A stretch of DNA of 64,000 bases from Tardiphaga sp. (GTDB lineage Bacteria; Pseudomonadota; Alphaproteobacteria; Rhizobiales; Xanthobacteraceae): assembly GCA_030147505.1 (NCBI GenBank), contig JASBVG010000026.1, positions 1 through 64,000 of the forward strand, written 5' to 3'. Below the pieces are notes generated by a model. That model saw nothing but the letters and a program-made list of their open reading frames with translations, did no database searches and was not told the DNA's origin. The translations under genes were made by a program, and so were the position numbers. Positions 56,899-64,000 of the stretch are shown piece by piece; position 1 is the first letter of the stretch, and each line of letters begins with the position of its first letter.

Positions 56899-57735
56899 AT
56901 GATCGTTTCGGTTCCGCATCACATTGTCGCTGCCTGCACCGCCGGGCTCTTGCTGGCCTCTGCGGCGTATGCGGAGGACGCATCGCCATGGCAGACGGAC
57001 AGTCATTCGCAGATCAGGCTTGTGGCAGGCTCGCGAAGCGGTCCCGTCATGCTCGGAGGTATCGCAATTCAGCTGCAGCCGGGCTGGCACACCTATTGGC
57101 GCAACCCCGGCGATTCCGGCGTGCCACCGCGCTTCGACTTCTCGAAGTCCGACAATCTCGACAGCATCACAATCCTCTGGCCCGCGCCGGTGAAGTTTGA
57201 CGATGGCGCCGGGGGCGAATCGCTGGGCTACGAAAAGCAGGTGCTGCTACCGATGCGCGTGGTGGCGAAAGATCCCGGCAAGCCGGTGGTGGTGCGCGCG
57301 GCGATCTCCTATGCGGTATGCGAAAAAATCTGCATCCCGGTTGAGGCGAATGCCGAACTGGCCTTCACCAGCGTGGCTTCGACTGAGGACGGCGCACTGA
57401 CGGCGGCCCTCGATACCGTTCCGAAACCGGCCAATATCGGCGACAACAATCCGCTCACCGTGCGCGACGTAAAGCGCGACGGTAAAAATGTATTGGTCGA
57501 TGTCACCGCCCCCGAGGGCAAGGCGCTTCAGCTCTATGTTGAGGGACCGACGCCTGACTGGGCACTCCCGATTCCGAAGCTGGACAAGCACAGCCCACCA
57601 GGCATGAAGCGCTTCAGTTTCGAGCTCGACGGCCTGCCCTCCGGTGCGACAGCGGACGGGGCGGCGCTGAAACTGACCTTGGTCGGGACCGACAAAGCCT
57701 ACGAGTACAATGTGACACTGCCTCCGGCCCAATGA
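56899..57735 (+). CDS. DsbD-alpha-domain periplasmic protein
   Basis: The 278-residue protein has a signal peptide (cleaved after SAAYA, residue 25) and an immunoglobulin-like domain as in the N-terminal alpha domain of DsbD/ScsB. The conserved pair C141-x3-C145 (AVCEKICIP) is the redox-active disulfide site. It lacks the membrane beta domain and thioredoxin gamma domain, so it must partner with a separate CcdA/DsbD-type protein. None is adjacent. Its role is probably thiol reduction in cytochrome or outer-membrane protein biogenesis. It starts ATG 56899, with a GTAAGGA site upstream. Confidence 0.85.
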   Translation: MIVSVPHHIVAACTAGLLLASAAYAEDASPWQTDSHSQIRLVAGSRSGPVMLGGIAIQLQPGWHTYWRNPGDSGVPPRFDFSKSDNLDSITILWPAPVKFDDGAGGESLGYEKQVLLPMRVVAKDPGKPVVVRAAISYAVCEKICIPVEANAELAFTSVASTEDGALTAALDTVPKPANIGDNNPLTVRDVKRDGKNVLVDVTAPEGKALQLYVEGPTPDWALPIPKLDKHSPPGMKRFSFELDGLPSGATADGAALKLTLVGTDKAYEYNVTLPPAQ

Positions 57736-57869
57736 CGCCGGCCCCGGCCGCGATGGCCACCATGCGGCTCGCTGTCATATCTGCCACCCGAAATTAACGT
57801 CTCCCTGCTATGCGGAGCCCCTTGCCGCACATCTGCGGCACCCGCTTTTCTGCGGTCGAGGAGCCCGTC

Positions 57870-59246
57870 GTGGCCGTGATGGATACCGACCCCGCCCAAT
57901 CGATGCCACCAGCCGGACTGATGGCCCGACTGCGCGCCCTGTTCTCGGGCTCCGGCGAAGCTTCGCTGACCCGCCGGCTGGCCGGCACCATCTTCCTGAT
58001 TCGGGTCATCTCCGCCTGCCTCGCTTATTTCTCGCAGATCCTGCTGGCGCGCTGGATGGGCTCGGGCGACTACGGCATCTATGTCTATGTCTGGACCTGG
58101 GTGCTGCTGCTCGGCTCCATGCTCGACTTCGGCATCGCCGCCTCGGCGCAAAAGATCATCCCGGAATATCGCCTCGCCGGGCAGCACGCTTTGTTGCGCG
58201 GCTTCCTCTCCGGGAGCCGCTGGATGACCGGCATTGTTTCCGGCGTGATCGCGCTGCTGCTCGCCGGCCTCGTGAAACTGCTGTCGCCCTGGATCGAGGC
58301 CAATACCGTGGTGCCGCTCTATCTCGGCTGCCTGACGCTGCCGGCTTTCGTCGTCGCCAACACCCAGGACGGTATCGCCCGCTCACACGACTGGATGCGG
58401 CTCGGTCTGATGCCGCAATTCATCGTGCGCCAGGGGCTGATCATCGGCTTCACCGCAGGAGCCTTCGCACTCGGCTTGCAGCTCGGCGCCGTCGTTGCGA
58501 TGGGCGCGAGCGCCGCCGCCGTGTGGCTTGCGATGATCGGGCAAATGATCGTGCTGAACCGGCGCCTCGGCGGGCACGTCGAGACCGGACCGAAGGCGCA
58601 TGACTATCGCGGCTGGCTGAAGGTGTCGCTGCCGATCCTGCTGGTGGAGAGCTTCTATCTACTGCTGTCCTACACCGACGTGCTGGTGCTCGAACGCTTC
58701 GTGTCATCCGAGGAAGTCGGCGTCTATTTCGCCGTGGTCAAGACGCTCGCACTGGTGTCGTTCATCCATTACGCGATGTCGGCCACCACGGCGCATCGCT
58801 TCACCGAGTATCACAGCTCCGGCGACAAGGAGCGACTTGCCGCCTATGTGACGCATTCCATCAAGTGGACGTTCTGGCCGTCGCTTGCTGCGACGCTCGT
58901 TCTGCTCGCGCTCGGCAAGCCCCTGCTGTGGCTGTTCGGCCCGCAATTCACCGGTGGCTACGACATCATGTTCATCGCCGCGATCGGCCTTGTGGTCCGC
59001 GCGGCCATCGGACCGATGGAACGGCTGCTCAACATGCTCGGTCATCAGAATGCGTGTGCACTGGCCTATGCCTCGGCATTTATGATGAATCTCGTTCTGT
59101 GCCTGCTGCTGATCCCGCGTTTCGGCGGCCATGGCGCGGCAGCCGCGACATCGATCGCGCTGACCTTCGAGACGGTACTGTTGTTCTGGATCGTGCGCAG
59201 CCGGCTCGGGCTGCATGTGCTGGCGTTTGGGAAACGCCCTTCCTAA
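57870..59246 (+). CDS. Polysaccharide/lipopolysaccharide flippase (MOP superfamily)
   Basis: The 458-residue protein has about 12-14 helices of the MOP superfamily (Wzx/MurJ-like lipid-linked oligosaccharide flippase), including LRVISACLAYFSQILLARWMGSGDYG near the N-terminus and GPMERLLNMLGHQNACA later. It moves lipid-linked sugars to the outer leaflet. I chose GTG 57870 because GAGGAG lies 6 bases upstream; ATG 57879 is an alternative and an ORF start at 57810 is too far from any site. It converges with bdhA. The substrate is not obvious from neighbours. Confidence 0.82.
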   Translation: MAVMDTDPAQSMPPAGLMARLRALFSGSGEASLTRRLAGTIFLIRVISACLAYFSQILLARWMGSGDYGIYVYVWTWVLLLGSMLDFGIAASAQKIIPEYRLAGQHALLRGFLSGSRWMTGIVSGVIALLLAGLVKLLSPWIEANTVVPLYLGCLTLPAFVVANTQDGIARSHDWMRLGLMPQFIVRQGLIIGFTAGAFALGLQLGAVVAMGASAAAVWLAMIGQMIVLNRRLGGHVETGPKAHDYRGWLKVSLPILLVESFYLLLSYTDVLVLERFVSSEEVGVYFAVVKTLALVSFIHYAMSATTAHRFTEYHSSGDKERLAAYVTHSIKWTFWPSLAATLVLLALGKPLLWLFGPQFTGGYDIMFIAAIGLVVRAAIGPMERLLNMLGHQNACALAYASAFMMNLVLCLLLIPRFGGHGAAAATSIALTFETVLLFWIVRSRLGLHVLAFGKRPS

Positions 59247-59249
59247 CCT

Positions 59250-59270
59250 CTCCCCGCACGAAGCGGGGAG
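59250..59270. terminator. Bidirectional hairpin between the flippase and bdhA genes
   Basis: CTCCCCGC (59250-59257) and GCGGGGAG (59263-59270) pair over 8 bp around ACGAA. It lies between the convergent stops (59246 and 59298). No U-tract is present on either side, so termination may be weak. Confidence 0.5.
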
Positions 59271-59297
59271 CTGATAGAACTCTGCGTCCTTCGGCGG

Positions 59298-60086
59298 TTA
59301 CTCCGCCGTCCAGCCGCCATCGATCGACAGGTTCGTGCCTGTGATCTGCGCCGCTTCGTCCCCGCACAGGAACAACGCGAGCGCCGCTACCTGCTCGGAC
59401 GTCACAAACTCCTTGGTCGGCTGCGCTTCCAGCAGCACGTCGTTGATGACCTGCTCCTTGGTCAACCCGCGCGCCTTCATCGTGTCCGGGATCTGTTTCT
59501 CCACCAGCGGCGTCCAGACATAGCCGGGTGAGATGCAGTTGCAGGTGATCTTGTGAGTCGCGACCTCGAGCGCAACCGTCTTGGTGAGACCGGCGATGCC
59601 GTGCTTGGCCGAAACATAGGCCGACTTGAACGGCGATGCGACCAGCGAATGCGCCGAGGCCGTGTTGATGATGCGCCCCCAACCGCGCTTCTTCATGCCC
59701 GGCACCACGGCGCGGATCGCATGAAAGGCGGAAGACAGATTGATCGCAATGATCGCGTCCCACTTTTCGATCGGAAATTCCTCGATCGGCGAGACGAACT
59801 GGATGCCGGCATTGTTGACGAGGATGTCCACCGAACCATAGGTCTTCTCGCCGAGTGCGATCATCTCGGCAATTTCCGCCGGCTTGGTCATGTCGGCCGG
59901 CGAGTGGATCGCCTTGACCTTGTAGTCGCTCTCGATCGCCGCGCGTTCCTTCTCGATGTCGGCCGGCGTACCCATGCCGTTCAGAACGATATTGGCACCA
60001 GCGCTGGCGAAGGCCCGCGCATAAGCGAGGCCGATGCCGCTGGTCGAGCCGGTCACGACGGCGGTCTTGCCGGTGAGATTGGTCAT
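59298..60086 (-). CDS. bdhA: 3-hydroxybutyrate dehydrogenase
   Basis: The 262-residue short-chain dehydrogenase oxidises D-3-hydroxybutyrate to acetoacetate with NAD, in the poly-3-hydroxybutyrate degradation route. It has the Rossmann GSTSGIGLA, NNAGIQFVSPIEEFP, the catalytic YVSAKHG tyrosine and lysine, CNCISPGYVWTPLVEKQIP and the C-terminal LSIDGGWTA. All match the TIGR01963-type enzyme. It follows the patatin gene by 27 bases, so the two are co-transcribed. Confidence 0.95.
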   Translation of the reverse strand: MTNLTGKTAVVTGSTSGIGLAYARAFASAGANIVLNGMGTPADIEKERAAIESDYKVKAIHSPADMTKPAEIAEMIALGEKTYGSVDILVNNAGIQFVSPIEEFPIEKWDAIIAINLSSAFHAIRAVVPGMKKRGWGRIINTASAHSLVASPFKSAYVSAKHGIAGLTKTVALEVATHKITCNCISPGYVWTPLVEKQIPDTMKARGLTKEQVINDVLLEAQPTKEFVTSEQVAALALFLCGDEAAQITGTNLSIDGGWTAE

Positions 60087-60113
60087 GCGAAGTCTCCTGC
60101 AGGGTGAGATTGA

Positions 60114-61274
60114 TTATGGCTTGTCGTCGGCGCAGAGATCGTAGGTGACCATCGACTGATCGGCCTGCGGGCGCTCGAACCATTCCTTGTGGCGCATCGA
60201 ACGCTCCACATCGCGGCTGCCGGCGCTCCAGTGCTCGAGCATGCCAAGCCGCGAGAAATTGTAGTCCTTGGAAGAGGACTCGTGCGTCTTGCTGCGATAG
60301 ATCAGATGCACCACCGTGACGGTGTTTTCCTTGGCCGCTTCCGACAGCAGCGCGACATTGGGGTCCTGTTTCAGGTCCTCAGGCAGCTTGCCGATGAGAT
60401 CGCGCAACGCTTTCCGGATATTGTGGATGCGCTTGTTCTTGTCGGTGGTCATGCGTGTGCGGCTGGAATAGCGGATGTCCTTCTCCCGCTCCTGCGCCTC
60501 GAACATGGATTGCGGCAACGGCCCGCGTGCGCTGAACAGATCGACCTGGAAGATCAGAAGATCGCTGGAGATATCGTCGAGCACGAAATCGAGCGGCGTA
60601 TTGGAAGCGATGCCGCCGTCCCAGAAATGCTCCCCTTCGATCTCGATGGAGGGAAAGCCCGGTGGAAGCGCGCCCGAAGCCATGATGTGCTCGGGACCGA
60701 TCTTCTTGCCGAGCTTGCGGAAGATCTCGTTGTCGAAATAGGTGAAGTTGCCGGTGGTGACGCTGACCGCACCGACACTGAGGCGCGTCTTGCAATCATT
60801 GATGCGATCGAAATCGACCAGCCGCTCCAGCGTCGCCCTCAGCGGCGTGGTGTCATAGAAACTCTGCGATTGCGGACTGCCCGGCGGCCAGAATGGCGCC
60901 GGCGGGATTCGCGGCGTGAAAAAGCCGGGCACACCGAAAGCCGCAATCATCGCGGCGCTACCTTCGTTGAAGACCGAGCGTGCATTCTCGTCAGAAATGA
61001 CAGGGCTCCACGGCACCGGCGAGGACGCCAACTCCCAGAACTCGCGCAGCTTGCCGATCCGCCTGTCGCGCTCGTTGCCGGCAATGATCGCGGCATTGAT
61101 GGCACCGATGGAGATGCCGGCGATCCAGGCTGGCTCGAAATCGTGGTGGCAGAGCGCTTCATAGGCGCCGGCCTGATAGGAGCCCAGTGCGCCGCCGCCC
61201 TGCAGCACCAGCACGCGTTTGGCCTGCGAGGGCTTGGATGCAGCTGCATCGGGCAAGGGAGCGGACATATCCAT
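60114..61274 (-). CDS. Patatin-like phospholipase with DUF3734 tail
   Basis: The 386-residue serine acyl hydrolase has the patatin oxyanion motif GGGALGSYQAGAYEAL, the catalytic GISIG serine and the DGG aspartate (EHFWDGGIASNTPLDF). The C-terminal 130 residues fit DUF3734. Patatin-DUF3734 proteins with bdhA are frequent in Bradyrhizobium-type bacteria and probably belong to polyhydroxybutyrate or lipid turnover; this is inference. ATG 61274; a second start at 61268 is possible. Confidence 0.92.
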   Translation of the reverse strand: MDMSAPLPDAAASKPSQAKRVLVLQGGGALGSYQAGAYEALCHHDFEPAWIAGISIGAINAAIIAGNERDRRIGKLREFWELASSPVPWSPVISDENARSVFNEGSAAMIAAFGVPGFFTPRIPPAPFWPPGSPQSQSFYDTTPLRATLERLVDFDRINDCKTRLSVGAVSVTTGNFTYFDNEIFRKLGKKIGPEHIMASGALPPGFPSIEIEGEHFWDGGIASNTPLDFVLDDISSDLLIFQVDLFSARGPLPQSMFEAQEREKDIRYSSRTRMTTDKNKRIHNIRKALRDLIGKLPEDLKQDPNVALLSEAAKENTVTVVHLIYRSKTHESSSKDYNFSRLGMLEHWSAGSRDVERSMRHKEWFERPQADQSMVTYDLCADDKP

Positions 61275-61373
61275 GGGCGGAACCGGCGGTCGCTTCGAGG
61301 AACCGCACCGTGGCCCCGCGATCCCGCGGCGTCAATTGCCGATGCTGCGGGGCAGCATCACAAAGCCTTCAGC

Positions 61374-61886
61374 TCAGCGTGGTTTTTCGGTTTCGGCCAG
61401 GATCATGGTCCAGAACACTTTGTATTTGGTGTTCGGCGCATAGATCGCGGCGATGCCCAGTTTGGAGACGCCGGATTTCAGCATGTTCGCCCGGTGCGGT
61501 GGCGAATCGCGCCAGCCCGAAAATGCCTCGGCAAGGGTGTGATAGCCGGCGGAGACATTCTCGACCGCAACCGTGGCCGGATAGCCTCCGGAATTCAGGC
61601 GCTTCGCAAGCGGCGCCTTCACATCGTGATCGAGCTTGTTCTTCTTGGCCATGGCGGTGGACTGATCTTCCGCCAGCGCCATCAGGCCTGAATCGACCTG
61701 CACCGGCCCGAGGCCGTTGTTCTGCCGATACAGCGAGATCATCTGCGCGGCCGCCTGCGGATCGAGCTTGGCGCCACCATTGGCCATGCTGAGATACATG
61801 GTGGGTTGGTCGGGGACCTGGTCCACGGTGGTTCCGCAGCCTGCCAGCAACAACATTCCCAGACTGGCCAAAGCCACCCGCTTCAT
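61374..61886 (-). CDS. CAP/SCP-family lipoprotein
   Basis: The 170-residue lipoprotein has a signal MKRVALASLGMLLLAGCGTT with lipobox LAGC, so it is attached to a membrane. The CAP (CRISP/antigen 5/PR-1) domain follows: YRQNNGLGPVQVDSGLMALAEDQS, ENVSAGY and GWRDSPPHRANML. The histidine and glutamate of the CAP metal site are recognisable. Substrate or ligand unknown. ATG 61886 begins the lipoprotein signal after GGGGG; the longer frame is upstream of it. Confidence 0.9.
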   Translation of the reverse strand: MKRVALASLGMLLLAGCGTTVDQVPDQPTMYLSMANGGAKLDPQAAAQMISLYRQNNGLGPVQVDSGLMALAEDQSTAMAKKNKLDHDVKAPLAKRLNSGGYPATVAVENVSAGYHTLAEAFSGWRDSPPHRANMLKSGVSKLGIAAIYAPNTKYKVFWTMILAETEKPR

Positions 61887-62051
61887 CGGCAATCCCCCAA
61901 AAATCGAGGGGCCGTTGTTGCACACCAACCGTGGCTGAATGGTGAACGGAGAGGAAATGGTGGCGAGACAGTTCTCTGCATTTCGTCACCTACTGGATCC
62001 TTTCCCGTTCGGGGAGAATCCAGGTGGGCGCGAGGCGCGGAACCCGCGCAC

Positions 62052-63089
62052 TCACTGCCCCGCAAAAATCCGGTAGCGCCGCGGCTGCAGGCTGACGGCA
62101 TCGCCGGTGGTGAGCGGTCGATCGCGCGGAGCGTCGATTTCGACCAGCGTATCGTCGCCATTCAGCGCGATATCGGCCCGCTGGATCGGGCCGAAAGTGC
62201 GGACCCGACGCACCGTGCCATCGAGGGCTCCCTCACCCACCGCGCCGATGGCCATGTCATGCCGGCGTACGAACAGCTTCGACGGACCGGCCGCGCCACC
62301 CGCATCGATGTTGAGTGCGCGCGCGCCGAGCTTCACCTGTCCGCCCTGTACATCCACCGGCAGCACAATGGACTCGCCGATGAAGGAATGCACGAATGCC
62401 GAAGCCGGATTGTCATAGACATCGCCCGGCGTGCCTATCTGCTCGATCCTGCCCTTGTCCATCACGACGATCCGGTTGGCGACCTCGAGCGCCTCTTCCT
62501 GGTCATGCGTGACGAAGATCGAGGTGACGTGAATCTCCTCATGCAGCGTCCGCAGCCATTGCCGCAGCTCCTTGCGGACCTTCGCATCGAGCGCGCCGAA
62601 GGGCTCGTCGAGCAGCAGGATGCGCGGCTCAATGGCGAGCGCGCGGGCAAGCGCGATGCGCTGACGCTGGCCGCCCGAGAGCTGGCTCGGATAGCGATCG
62701 GCGAGCCAGTCGAGCTGCACGAGGTCGAGCAATTCCTTCACCCGTGCGCGGATCTGTGCCTCGCTCTTGCGGATGGAGCGCGGCTGCACGCGCAGGCCAA
62801 AGGCGACATTCTCGAACACGCTCATGTGGCGGAACAGCGCATAGTGCTGAAACACGAAGCCGACATTGCGTTCGCCGGCACCGCGGGTGAGCGCGTCCTG
62901 CCCGTCGAACTTCACTTCGCCGGAATCCGGCCAGTCGAGGCCCGCAATGATGCGCAGCAGGGTTGTCTTGCCCGAACCGCTGGGCCCGAGCAGCGCCAGC
63001 AATTCGCCGTCGGCGACTTTCAAATCAACGCCGTCGAGCGCAGCGAAGCTGCCGAATTTCTTGACAATGTTTTCGACTTCAATGGTCAC
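62052..63089 (-). CDS. cysA: Sulfate/thiosulfate ABC importer ATP-binding protein
   Basis: The 345-residue ATPase has Walker A GPSGSGKT at residues 35-42, Q-loop, signature [15 protein letters not shown], Walker [13 protein letters not shown] and H-loop VTHDQEEAL, followed by the C-terminal TOBE-like regulatory domain. It powers sulfate uptake with CysT and CysW. The GTG at 63089 overlaps the cysW stop by 11 bases, so the two are translationally coupled. Order cysT-cysW-cysA is standard. Confidence 0.95.
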   Translation of the reverse strand: MTIEVENIVKKFGSFAALDGVDLKVADGELLALLGPSGSGKTTLLRIIAGLDWPDSGEVKFDGQDALTRGAGERNVGFVFQHYALFRHMSVFENVAFGLRVQPRSIRKSEAQIRARVKELLDLVQLDWLADRYPSQLSGGQRQRIALARALAIEPRILLLDEPFGALDAKVRKELRQWLRTLHEEIHVTSIFVTHDQEEALEVANRIVVMDKGRIEQIGTPGDVYDNPASAFVHSFIGESIVLPVDVQGGQVKLGARALNIDAGGAAGPSKLFVRRHDMAIGAVGEGALDGTVRRVRTFGPIQRADIALNGDDTLVEIDAPRDRPLTTGDAVSLQPRRYRIFAGQ

Positions 63090-63954
63090 GTTGAGGTCCC
63101 TGATCCATATGCCGTTCGAGGATCGCCTTCGCCACCAGCGTGATCAGCGCCAGCATGGCGAGCAACGATGCGACCGCGAACGCCGCCATGAACTGATACT
63201 CGTTATAGAGAATTTCCACCAGCAGCGGCATGGTGTTGGTTTCGCCGCGGATATGGCCGGACACCACCGCTACCGCACCGAATTCGCCCATCGCGCGGGC
63301 ATTGCAGAGCAAGACTCCGTAGAGCACGCCCCATTTGATGTTGGGCAAAGTGACGCGAAAGAAGGCCGCAAGGCCCGAAGCACCGAGCGATATCGCAGCC
63401 TCCTCCTCGGAGGTGCCTTGTTCCTGCATCAAAGGGATTAATGCACGCACCACAAAGGGGAAGGTCACGAACGTGGTCGCCAGCACGATACCGGGGGTCG
63501 CGAACAATATCTGGATGCCATGACTCTGCAGCCACGGACCGAAATAACCCTGCCCACCGAACAGCAGCACGAAGACGAGGCCGGAAATGACCGGGGAGAC
63601 CGAGAACGGCAGATCGACCAGCGAAATCAGGATCGTCTTGCCGGGAAATTCGAACTTGGCAATGGCCCACGCGGCAATCAGGCCAAAGACGAGATTGAGG
63701 CTCACCGAGATGCCGGCGATCAGCAGCGTCAGGCGGATCGCTGCCTGTGCTTCAGGATCGATCAGCGCACGCAGATAGGCCTCGACACCGCGCGAAAACG
63801 CGTGGCTGAACACGAGGACCAGCGGCAACACGATCAGGACAAGCAGGAACAGAACCGCCAGCGTGATGATAATGACGCGAATCCAGCCCGGCTCGGTGAG
63901 CGTCAGACTGCGCGCAGCAGGCGGCGATTTGGTCGGGAGCGGCGGCATCGGCAT
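63079..63954 (-). CDS. cysW: Sulfate ABC importer permease CysW
   Basis: The 291-residue permease has six membrane helices and the EAA loop segment [22 protein letters not shown], which contacts CysA. The sequences [31 protein letters not shown] match CysW. It starts 6 bases after the end of cysT. The first 15 residues are a short Pro-rich cytoplasmic stretch. Confidence 0.94.
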   Translation of the reverse strand: MPMPPLPTKSPPAARSLTLTEPGWIRVIIITLAVLFLLVLIVLPLVLVFSHAFSRGVEAYLRALIDPEAQAAIRLTLLIAGISVSLNLVFGLIAAWAIAKFEFPGKTILISLVDLPFSVSPVISGLVFVLLFGGQGYFGPWLQSHGIQILFATPGIVLATTFVTFPFVVRALIPLMQEQGTSEEEAAISLGASGLAAFFRVTLPNIKWGVLYGVLLCNARAMGEFGAVAVVSGHIRGETNTMPLLVEILYNEYQFMAAFAVASLLAMLALITLVAKAILERHMDQGPQRDH

Positions 63955-63960
63955 GGCGTG

Positions 63961-64000
63961 CTACTGGTGGACCATGCGACTCTGCGACCAGCGCTGGATG
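63961..64000 (-). CDS. cysT: End of sulfate permease CysT (C-terminal 12 residues; cut by window edge)
   Basis: Twelve codons reading IQRWSQSRMVHQ end in TAG at 63963-63961, 6 bases before the cysW start. The sequence fits the last helix-flanking residues of CysT, and the synteny is the standard cysTWA order. The rest of the gene lies beyond the right edge. Confidence 0.8.
   Translation of the reverse strand, partial: IQRWSQSRMVHQ

Overview
The window reads as chromosomal core DNA of an alphaproteobacterium, most likely family Nitrobacteraceae/Bradyrhizobiaceae (Bradyrhizobium, Rhodopseudomonas, Afipia or Tardiphaga type). Evidence: high GC; the order rseP-dxr-cdsA-uppS-frr-pyrH-tsf-rpsB; a DUF3551 protein; an RcdA-type DUF1465 protein with DUF1192 nearby; a cysteine-free L31; GTTC-N7-GTTC SOS boxes; and extragenic palindromes typical of the family. 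I see no rRNA, tRNA, CRISPR array, prophage or insertion sequence. Genus assignment is inference.

Layout. 1-11.4 kb (minus strand): envelope and translation block (possible bamA start, rseP, dxr, cdsA, uppS, frr, pyrH, tsf, rpsB), then dnaE. 11.6-13.3 kb: two very small membrane proteins, one behind a promoter overlapped by two SOS boxes, a DUF3551 protein and a repeat-rich gap. 13.3-19.6 kb: yebC, a soluble MCP with a PilZ domain, ppk2, and an orphan molybdopterin hydroxylase large subunit. 19.8-23.2 kb (minus): a cupin gene broken by an amber codon, a YmdB-type phosphoesterase, fau, 6S RNA, zapA and a DUF4164 coiled-coil gene.

23.5-33.8 kb (plus): central carbon genes tkt, gap, pgk, class II aldolase and class I aldolase, with a MazEF-type toxin-antitoxin pair between the two aldolases, then a ThiE/TenI-like protein, a Sel1-repeat protein and an inositol monophosphatase. 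33.9-41 kb (minus): a P-loop kinase-like protein, an RND efflux pump and its adaptor, and a cyclopropane-synthase-like methyltransferase coupled to a DUF1295 protein. 41-43.6 kb: a TolQ/MotA-like plus OmpA/MotB-like pair followed by a GNAT. 43.6-49.6 kb: ABC exporter, rpmE, TetR, MipA/OmpV, acyltransferase 3, rcdA.

49.7-64 kb: a candidate trans-acting sRNA, DUF1192, a quinone oxidoreductase, a membrane GGDEF-EAL protein with degenerate GGDEF, a polytopic GT-C-like protein, YqgE, a stand-alone DsbD-alpha protein, a polysaccharide flippase, bdhA with a patatin lipase (polyhydroxybutyrate-linked), a CAP lipoprotein and the cysT-cysW-cysA sulfate importer, cut at the right edge.

Most of the window is ordinary core genome. 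The points that stand out are the SOS-box-flanked 32-residue membrane peptide gene (a SidA/TisB-like candidate), the sRNA candidate beside rcdA, the amber-interrupted cupin gene, the orphan molybdoenzyme subunit and the Zorya-like but stand-alone proton-motor pair.
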